Assembly (NCBI RefSeq): GCF_000685865.1
Contig: NZ_JMKS01000003.1
Span: forward strand, 682,001-746,000
Source of the DNA: Exiguobacterium antarcticum DSM 14480
GTDB lineage: Bacteria > Bacillota > Bacilli > Exiguobacteriales > Exiguobacteriaceae
DNA: 64,000 bases
Reading direction: 5' to 3'
In this document: positions 58,346-64,000 of the stretch, piece after piece
How positions within the stretch are numbered: the first letter of the stretch is position 1
Layout of the letters: every line of letters starts with the position of its first letter
Position numbers and translations under genes: made by a program
Notes under the pieces: generated by a model
Told to the model about the DNA's origin: nothing
The model's database searches: none
The model's input: only the letters and a program-made list of their open reading frames with translations

Positions 58346-58985
58346 TCTCGGCCTCAATCCAGTCGCTTAAGTGTTCCATCGAGTCGATGATCACGTCCGG
58401 TTGCAAAGCTTCGAGGTAGGGCCGCCCTTTGATGGCCCACCCGACGGCAACGGTTTTTAGTCCAGCATTTTTTCCGCCGTCGATATCGGTAGCATTGTCA
58501 CCGACCATGATCGTTTCGTTTGGTGTTGCGCCAAGGAGCGCCATCGCTTTTTCGAACGGTTCGACGGCCGGTTTTTCTTCTGTCACGTCATCCGCTGCGA
58601 TGATCGCATCAAACAGATGCGTCAATCCAAACAGTTCGATTCCTTTTAAGGCGACACGCCGGCTTTTCGACGTCACGATCGCCATCTTGTAGCCCTCTTG
58701 TTTCAAGCGACGTAATCCGTCGAGAACCCCCGGATATTCGAGCACCAGCGCATCGTGCATCGCGATGTTGTAGCTCCGGTAAAAGGCGACCATCTCTTTC
58801 CACTGGTCCGCATTCATCTCAGAAAACGACTTCTCAAGTGTCGGTCCGATGAACGGAAGCAACTCCGCTTCCGTAAACGTCCGGTCCGGGTAGTAATAAC
58901 TCAGTGTATGTTCAAAACTTTTTAGGATGAGGGGGTTCGTATCAATCAACGTCCCGTCGAGATCAAATAAAATCGTTTGAATCAT
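58329..58985 (-). CDS. ppaX: Pyrophosphatase PpaX
   Basis: 218 residues from ATG 58985. HAD motifs: FDLDGTLIDT, VTSKSRR and MVGDNATDIDGGKNAG. It hydrolyses pyrophosphate, including that released when HprK dephosphorylates P-Ser-HPr, matching its position beside hprK. Confidence 0.94.
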   Translation of the reverse strand: MIQTILFDLDGTLIDTNPLILKSFEHTLSYYYPDRTFTEAELLPFIGPTLEKSFSEMNADQWKEMVAFYRSYNIAMHDALVLEYPGVLDGLRRLKQEGYKMAIVTSKSRRVALKGIELFGLTHLFDAIIAADDVTEEKPAVEPFEKAMALLGATPNETIMVGDNATDIDGGKNAGLKTVAVGWAIKGRPYLEALQPDVIIDSMEHLSDWIEAENAKTN

Positions 58986-58989
58986 CGGC

Positions 58990-59823
58990 TCATTTCGCCT
59001 CCCGTTTTGTTCCGTCCAAGTAACGGACGGCATTTTTCCGAACGACCATCATGATCAGACCAAATAGGATCAGGCAAATCGATACGATCTGGGCAGTCCG
59101 TAATCCATCTCCCATCATCAAACTATCAGTCCGCAAGCCTTCGATATAGAATCGACCAATCGAATACCAGACGAGATACCCGAGGAAGATATACCCCCGA
59201 CGTGGATTCCATTTCATTCGCCAGACGATCAATAATAGGACACCGATGATATTCCAGATACTTTCATAGAGGAACGTCGGGATATAATAGACGCCGTCGA
59301 TGTACATCTGATTGACGATCCAGTCCGGTAAGTGCAAGGTATCTTGCAGGAACGTCCATGTCGTTTCCCCTCCGTGAGCTTCCTGATTAAAGAAGTTGCC
59401 CCAACGTCCGACCGCTTGACCGAACAAGAGCGACGGCGCCAAGATATCCGCGATTTGCCAGAAGGAGATGTTTTTCTTCCGTGTATAAATCAAGACCGTC
59501 AAGATTGCCCCGATGATCGCTCCATGAATCGCGATCCCACCTTGGCGAATATTGATGATCTGATCGATGTTTTGACCGTAATAGTCCCATTCGAACGCCA
59601 CGTAATAGATACGTGCACAAATGATGCTGATCGGAATCGACCAGATGACGACATCAACCGCATACTCTTCATTAAAACCGATTCGTTTCGATTCGAAGAT
59701 GGCGATCATCAGACCGACGACTGCTCCTAAGGCAATGACAATCCCGTACCAATAGATCGGGATCGGCCCCAGTTCAATCGCTACCCGGTCAAACGTTGGT
59801 TGGACACTCGCTAACGTTCCCAT
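58990..59823 (-). CDS. lgt: Prolipoprotein diacylglyceryl transferase
   Basis: 277 residues from ATG 59823, overlapping the hprK stop by one base. Seven hydrophobic helices; signature [14 protein letters not shown] with catalytic residues, and the C-terminal [13 protein letters not shown]. It attaches diacylglycerol to lipobox cysteines, such as that of RbsB in this window. Confidence 0.98.
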   Translation of the reverse strand: MGTLASVQPTFDRVAIELGPIPIYWYGIVIALGAVVGLMIAIFESKRIGFNEEYAVDVVIWSIPISIICARIYYVAFEWDYYGQNIDQIINIRQGGIAIHGAIIGAILTVLIYTRKKNISFWQIADILAPSLLFGQAVGRWGNFFNQEAHGGETTWTFLQDTLHLPDWIVNQMYIDGVYYIPTFLYESIWNIIGVLLLIVWRMKWNPRRGYIFLGYLVWYSIGRFYIEGLRTDSLMMGDGLRTAQIVSICLILFGLIMMVVRKNAVRYLDGTKREAK

Positions 59824-60764
59824 CAAAGGCCACCGTTCCCCTCTTCAATCGCTTGCGCCAGACGCCCCGCAAACTCTTCTGCTGTATTGATGCCCATGTT
59901 TTTCAGACGATAGTTCATCGCAGCCACCTCAATGATGACAGCTAAGTTTCGCCCTGGACGGACTGGAATCGTCAAGAAAGGAATTTCCGTGTCAATGATC
60001 TGAAGGGTTTCTTGATCAAGACCAATCCGGTCATACACTTTGGTTTGATCCCAAATTTCTAAATTACAGACGAGGCTGATTTTTTTATGCGAACGAACCG
60101 CACCGGCTCCAAATAACGTCATCACATCGATGATCCCGATTCCCCGAATCTCAAGCAGATGCTGAATCAATTTCGGTGCTGTCCCGACGAGGATGCCATC
60201 ACCCGTTTGACGGATTTCAACCGAGTCATCGGCAACGAGACGATGACCGCGCTTGACGAGTTCCAGTGCTGTTTCGGATTTACCGACACCACTGGCTCCC
60301 TTGATGAAGACCCCGACCCCATAAATGTCGACGAGTACACCATGCATCGCCGTCGTCGGTGCGAGTTCCGCCTCGAGGAAGTTGGTGATTTGAGATTCGA
60401 CCGATGTCGTATGTCCCTTCGTCGTCAACAGCGGGACGTTCGTTTCGTCTGCTGCCTTGACGATTGCTTCCGGTACCTCGAACCCACGTGTGATCAAGAT
60501 GCCAGGTGTCTCATCCGTACAAAGGACGTTCGCTCGTTCGAGCTGTTCCTCATACGTCAAGTTATTGAAAAACGTCAATTCCGTTTTTCCGAGAATCTGG
60601 AGTCGTTCCGCTGGATAATACGCATAATAGCCGGCAAGAACGAGACCCGGTCGACAAAGATCAGCCGTCAGAATCGGGCGATGTAACCCCTCTTCTCCGG
60701 TGACGATTTTTAAATTGAATTGTTTTACGATTTCAGCTGTTCGCACTTTTGGTTGCACGCTCAA
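59823..60764 (-). CDS. hprK: HPr kinase/phosphorylase
   Basis: 313 residues. The P-loop [14 protein letters not shown], the SVEIRQ region, [21 protein letters not shown] and the C-terminal [21 protein letters not shown] signature are intact. It phosphorylates HPr on Ser46 to activate CcpA, and dephosphorylates it in low-energy conditions. Confidence 0.98.
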   Translation of the reverse strand: MSVQPKVRTAEIVKQFNLKIVTGEEGLHRPILTADLCRPGLVLAGYYAYYPAERLQILGKTELTFFNNLTYEEQLERANVLCTDETPGILITRGFEVPEAIVKAADETNVPLLTTKGHTTSVESQITNFLEAELAPTTAMHGVLVDIYGVGVFIKGASGVGKSETALELVKRGHRLVADDSVEIRQTGDGILVGTAPKLIQHLLEIRGIGIIDVMTLFGAGAVRSHKKISLVCNLEIWDQTKVYDRIGLDQETLQIIDTEIPFLTIPVRPGRNLAVIIEVAAMNYRLKNMGINTAEEFAGRLAQAIEEGNGGL

Positions 60765-60877
60765 TCAGCCCCTTTCACTTGAAGTATTGTACCATATTTT
60801 TACGAAAATCAAGGAATTCGATTAGAAGTGGACAATCTTGGGAATGGATTACAGATAGCCTAAAAAGGAGGGATATT

Positions 60878-61270
60878 ATGATGGAATCATCAGGAAGTGG
60901 CATTGGTCTCATTATCATCTTAATTTTATTCGGAATTCTCGCCATCGCTGGTTTTGTGTATCTGATCATGGCACTGATCGATATGTGGAAAGCCTACTCA
61001 CGCAACCAAGACCAAACCGCTTTATTGTTCTTCATCATTTCGATCATCGGGATCTTCATCAGCGGTTCGCTCATCTCACTTATTCTTGCCATCGTCTTTT
61101 ATTGGAACCGGGCACGTCGCAAAAGTTGGATGGGGATCGGTTTGATCATCGCGTCGATCGTCCTGACAATCATCGGGATCATCGTGTTCATCCAATTCGG
61201 TTATGACATGAACAACTTCGAAAACATGAATTTCGACGATCCGATGATGGATCAAGATTACGATTACTAA
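60878..61270 (+). CDS. Small membrane protein
   Basis: 130 residues from ATG 60878 (AAAAAGGAGGGA upstream). Three hydrophobic segments (GLIIILILFGILAIAGFVYLIMALI, TALLFFIISIIGIFISGSLISLILAIVFY, MGIGLIIASIVLTIIGIIVFIQFGY) and an acidic tail (MNFDDPMMDQDYDY). Divergent from hprK. No known family recognised; the acidic tail might bind cations. Confidence 0.85.
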   Translation: MMESSGSGIGLIIILILFGILAIAGFVYLIMALIDMWKAYSRNQDQTALLFFIISIIGIFISGSLISLILAIVFYWNRARRKSWMGIGLIIASIVLTIIGIIVFIQFGYDMNNFENMNFDDPMMDQDYDY

Positions 61271-61286
61271 GCTTCCCCTTCTCATC

Positions 61287-61328
61287 CGACGACTCCCTAT
61301 CCTAAGTGATAGCGAGTCGTCGTTTTTT
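61287..61328 (+). terminator. Terminator after the small membrane gene
   Basis: CGACGACTC with its complement, an inner CTATC/GATAG pairing and a six-T run on the plus strand. Confidence 0.85.
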
Positions 61329-61340
61329 GTCGAAGCCATC

Positions 61341-61382
61341 AAAAAATCCCTGCCTCCTTTTCATCAAAGGGGCAGGGATTTA
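61341..61382 (-). terminator. Terminator after the YvlB-like gene
   Basis: AAATCCCTGCC with its complement and an A/T-rich flank on both sides, probably bidirectional. Confidence 0.8.
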
Positions 61383-61388
61383 CTTAAC

Positions 61389-62492
61389 TTAAAAAGCTTG
61401 CGGGCTTAAATGAACGCCGTGTGTGACAGAAATCGTGCCTGTTTTCGTCTCGGCAGCGACTTCGATTTTCGGTGTCCGACCACGACCTGATAAGAAGTGC
61501 AGCTTACGATTCACGACTTCTTTTTGATCGCGAATCAATTCCATCTCATCGAGGTTACAGTTCAGTCCACCGAAGTTCGTTTCCAGCTCTCCATAAATCT
61601 CAGCACCATGCGGCAACATCAAGGCGATGCTTCCGGCTAGGGAAGATGCTTGAATCTTTGCATCTTGAACGGTTTTCAATTCACAGCGGACATTGCCGTT
61701 CGCCGTCTTCAAGTCAGACCGTTCAAAGACACCCGTTGCGATGACTTGACCGTTTGCCGTTTTTGCTTTCAGTGACTTGATTTCTGATTCTTCGATTTCA
61801 ATCGAGCCGTTTGCGGTCGACGTCTTGACCTCATCACTGAACAGATCGCGGACAAGAATCCGTCCGTTTGCTGTCATCAATTGGACCGACGTCGCATCGA
61901 GCGATGACAACGTGATTTCCCCGTTTAGCGTTTGGAGAACCAATGACTCATAATGACGACGTGGAATCTTCAGATGAATCGTCGCCCGGACACGTTTGTC
62001 TTTAAGACGAATCGATAGCGTGTTGGCAGAGACAGAATGTTGAAGAGAAGCTTGAAGTTGCTCCAGCGCCTGCTCTTCATTGACTTGGCGAAGCGGACGA
62101 CCGGTCACAGTCAGTTCACATTCTTCGAGATCCCCCGGCTCAATGATGGCATTGGCATTAAAGAGGTCCAGATGAATCGTCTCGCCGCTGAATGGGAATT
62201 GTTTGACGTAGGTGACGTTTGGTCCAGATGTTTGATTAAGTGACAAATCACTTTCCTTGATCCGGTTGACGAGTCCGTCAAATGCCGACATGACTTTCGA
62301 CGTCAGTGAATCGACCGTATAATGATCGACCCGGTCGTAGTGTTCCGGTTCGTCCACGTACTTGTGTTCACTGGCTGTCGACTGATGCTCGTTAATCGCT
62401 TCGAGTCGTTCCAGCTTGTCAAGCGCTTCATCAATCGTCAGCTTTCCTTCTTTCACTTGTTCAAGTATCAGTTGGCGCATATCTTGCTTCAT
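61389..62492 (-). CDS. yvlB: YvlB-like DUF4097-type protein
   Basis: 367 residues from ATG 62492 (GAGGAGGGAATATTG upstream). An N-terminal SHOCT-like helical segment (MRQLILEQVKEGKLTIDEALDKLERL) is followed by a parallel beta-helix-like region (SLVLQTLNGEITLSSLDATSVQLMTANGRILV, TSTANGSIEIEESEIKSLKAKTANGQVIA). Related proteins are part of envelope-stress (LiaFSR/LiaX-type) responses in Firmicutes. Located upstream of uvrA as in Bacillus. Confidence 0.85.
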   Translation of the reverse strand: MKQDMRQLILEQVKEGKLTIDEALDKLERLEAINEHQSTASEHKYVDEPEHYDRVDHYTVDSLTSKVMSAFDGLVNRIKESDLSLNQTSGPNVTYVKQFPFSGETIHLDLFNANAIIEPGDLEECELTVTGRPLRQVNEEQALEQLQASLQHSVSANTLSIRLKDKRVRATIHLKIPRRHYESLVLQTLNGEITLSSLDATSVQLMTANGRILVRDLFSDEVKTSTANGSIEIEESEIKSLKAKTANGQVIATGVFERSDLKTANGNVRCELKTVQDAKIQASSLAGSIALMLPHGAEIYGELETNFGGLNCNLDEMELIRDQKEVVNRKLHFLSGRGRTPKIEVAAETKTGTISVTHGVHLSPQAF

Positions 62493-62599
62493 CAATATTC
62501 CCTCCTCTGATCTGACACACGGTAATCGGTCCTGCATACTTATTACTTTCGTTCTACTTCCTTTACTTCCCTTTTTACGATTCTTGAATCAAAAAAGTT

Positions 62600-64000
62600 T
62601 CACGATTCGATTCGTGCCGCATCTCGTTCCAAGACTGGAGCCAGGTAGTGACCCGTATACGATTCCTTGACGGCCGCGATTTCTTCCGGTGTTCCGGTCG
62701 CAACAATCTTCCCGCCACCGTCGCCACCTTCCGGACCCAGATCAATCAGGTAGTCGGCCGTCTTGATGACATCGAGATTGTGTTCGATGACGAGGACGGT
62801 GTCACCGTTATCCACTAGACGCTGCAAGACTTTTAATAAGCGGGCGATATCGTGGACGTGTAATCCGGTTGTCGGTTCATCGAGAATATAAATCGTTTTC
62901 CCGGTCGATCGTTTGTGAAGCTCAGACGCCAGTTTGACCCGTTGTGCTTCCCCGCCGGATAGTTCCGTCGCCGGTTGGCCAAGGCGCATATACGTCAGTC
63001 CGACATCGGCGATCGTCTGGAGCTTGCGGCTGATTTTCGGAATCTTCTCAAAGAATTCCAATGCATCTTCGACCGTCATTCCCAGGACGTCGGCAATCGT
63101 CTTCCCTTTGTACTTCACTTCGAGTGTCTCACGGTTGTACCGTTTGCCATGGCAAATCTCACACGGAACGTAAACATCGGGTAAGAAATGCATCTCGATT
63201 TTGATGATTCCGTCGCCACGGCACGCTTCACAACGGCCACCTTTGATGTTGAAGCTGAAACGCCCTTTTTTGTAACCGCGGAGCTTCGCTTCGTTCGTCG
63301 ACGCGAACACGTCACGAATGTCATCAAAGACGCCGGTATACGTCGCCGGGTTCGAACGTGGGGTCCGACCAATCGGCGACTGGTCGATGTCGATGACTTT
63401 ATCGATTTGATCCAGCCCGGAAATCCCTTTATGGGCACCTGGTTTTTCTTTCGCCCGGTTCATTTCATGGGCGATCGTTTTATAAAGGATCTCATTGATC
63501 AACGTCGATTTCCCAGATCCCGATACACCCGTGACGGCGACGAACAAACCAAGCGGAATGTCGACATCCACATTTTTCAGGTTGTTTTCCGACGCTTTAT
63601 GAATCTGTAGTGCCCGACCATCCGGTTGTTTCCGTTCTGACGGAACAGGAATGAATTTTTTCCCCGACAAGTATTGACCTGTCAAGGAGTTGGGATCTTT
63701 CATCAATTCTTCCGGACGTCCGGCTGCCGTCACGAAGCCACCGTGGTCCCCTGCACCCGGTCCGATATCGATCAGGTAGTCGGCCGCCATCATCGTATCC
63801 TCATCGTGTTCGACGACAATCAACGTGTTTCCGAGGTCACGCATCGTCTTCAGCGTATTGATCAGCCGGTCATTGTCGCGTTGGTGTAAACCGATTGATG
63901 GCTCATCCAAGACGTACAGGACCCCTGTCAGACGGGAACCGATTTGTGTCGCCAGACGAATCCGTTGTGCTTCGCCGCCAGACAACGTCCCGGCAGCGCG
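62600..64000 (-). CDS. uvrA: Excinuclease ABC subunit A, C-terminal part (extends past window)
   Basis: Truncated by the window edge; the visible part covers the second half. It contains the signature [27 protein letters not shown], the Walker [14 protein letters not shown], zinc-finger cysteines CEACRGDG and [10 protein letters not shown], and the terminal [15 protein letters not shown]. It scans DNA for lesions in nucleotide excision repair. Nothing is disrupted within the visible part. Confidence 0.98.
   Translation of the reverse strand, partial: RAAGTLSGGEAQRIRLATQIGSRLTGVLYVLDEPSIGLHQRDNDRLINTLKTMRDLGNTLIVVEHDEDTMMAADYLIDIGPGAGDHGGFVTAAGRPEELMKDPNSLTGQYLSGKKFIPVPSERKQPDGRALQIHKASENNLKNVDVDIPLGLFVAVTGVSGSGKSTLINEILYKTIAHEMNRAKEKPGAHKGISGLDQIDKVIDIDQSPIGRTPRSNPATYTGVFDDIRDVFASTNEAKLRGYKKGRFSFNIKGGRCEACRGDGIIKIEMHFLPDVYVPCEICHGKRYNRETLEVKYKGKTIADVLGMTVEDALEFFEKIPKISRKLQTIADVGLTYMRLGQPATELSGGEAQRVKLASELHKRSTGKTIYILDEPTTGLHVHDIARLLKVLQRLVDNGDTVLVIEHNLDVIKTADYLIDLGPEGGDGGGKIVATGTPEEIAAVKESYTGHYLAPVLERDAARIES

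Noticed and set aside
60159-60686. 175-codon plus-strand frame
   Set aside because: Antisense to hprK; same shadow composition and no start site.

Overview
The window looks like a low-to-mid-GC Gram-positive chromosome, most likely Exiguobacterium or a close Bacillales relative. The evidence is the conserved order secG-est-rnr-smpB-ssrA, the glycolytic operon cggR-gap-pgk-tpiA-gpmI-eno, the blocks rapZ-yvcK-whiA and hprK-lgt-ppaX-yvoF, the SigA-type promoters, the cre/CggR/CtsR-like operators, and a tmRNA tag reading GKTNTQLAAA. The genus is inferred from gene content and memory; it was not tested by a search.

Bases 1-8323 are an AT-rich, IS-damaged stretch. It holds the end of one IS21-family element (1-515), a chromosomal-looking GNAT acetyltransferase, an intact HNH protein of PtuB type, and the ATPase partner (PtuA type, Septu-like). 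The ATPase is cut into three pieces by an IS30-family element (3643-4665) and a second, inverted, identical IS21-family copy (5735-8100).

Bases 8324-28793 are a roughly 20.4-kb integrative element inserted in the 3' end of ssrA. It is bounded by a 24-bp direct repeat of the tmRNA 3' end with one mismatch, and carries paired integrase arm-type repeats at both ends. Its core is a tyrosine integrase, a small HTH protein, a D5/P4-type replication helicase and an iteron-like region. Its cargo is anti-invader: McrBC, Gabija (GajAB), a giant GIY-YIG/helicase/N6-methyltransferase protein with a small partner methyltransferase-like protein, a divergent PD-(D/E)XK-like protein, a RadC/JAB protein and one unrecognised 45-kDa-class protein. 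The GIY-YIG/helicase/methyltransferase locus is the best candidate for an incompletely described system.

Bases 28700-39000 hold ssrA, smpB, rnr, est and secG, followed by the ribose operon rbsRKDACB. A single promoter drives the ribose operon; an RbsR-type palindrome fills its spacer and a cre site lies at the transcription start. Bases 39000-41500 hold small unknown genes, a complex extragenic palindrome and an acyl-ACP desaturase-type gene.

Bases 41500-49030 are the glycolytic operon with its CggR operator. Then follow rpoN with a glutaredoxin-like gene, tRNA-Arg(CCG), clpP behind a CtsR-like site, whiA-yvcK-rapZ, trxB, a TPR protein, kapB, yvoF-ppaX-lgt-hprK, a small membrane protein, a YvlB-like protein and the C-terminal part of uvrA. 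Central-carbon control recurs here: HprK (HPr-Ser46 kinase) feeds CcpA, which would act at the rbs cre site, while CggR senses glycolytic flux.
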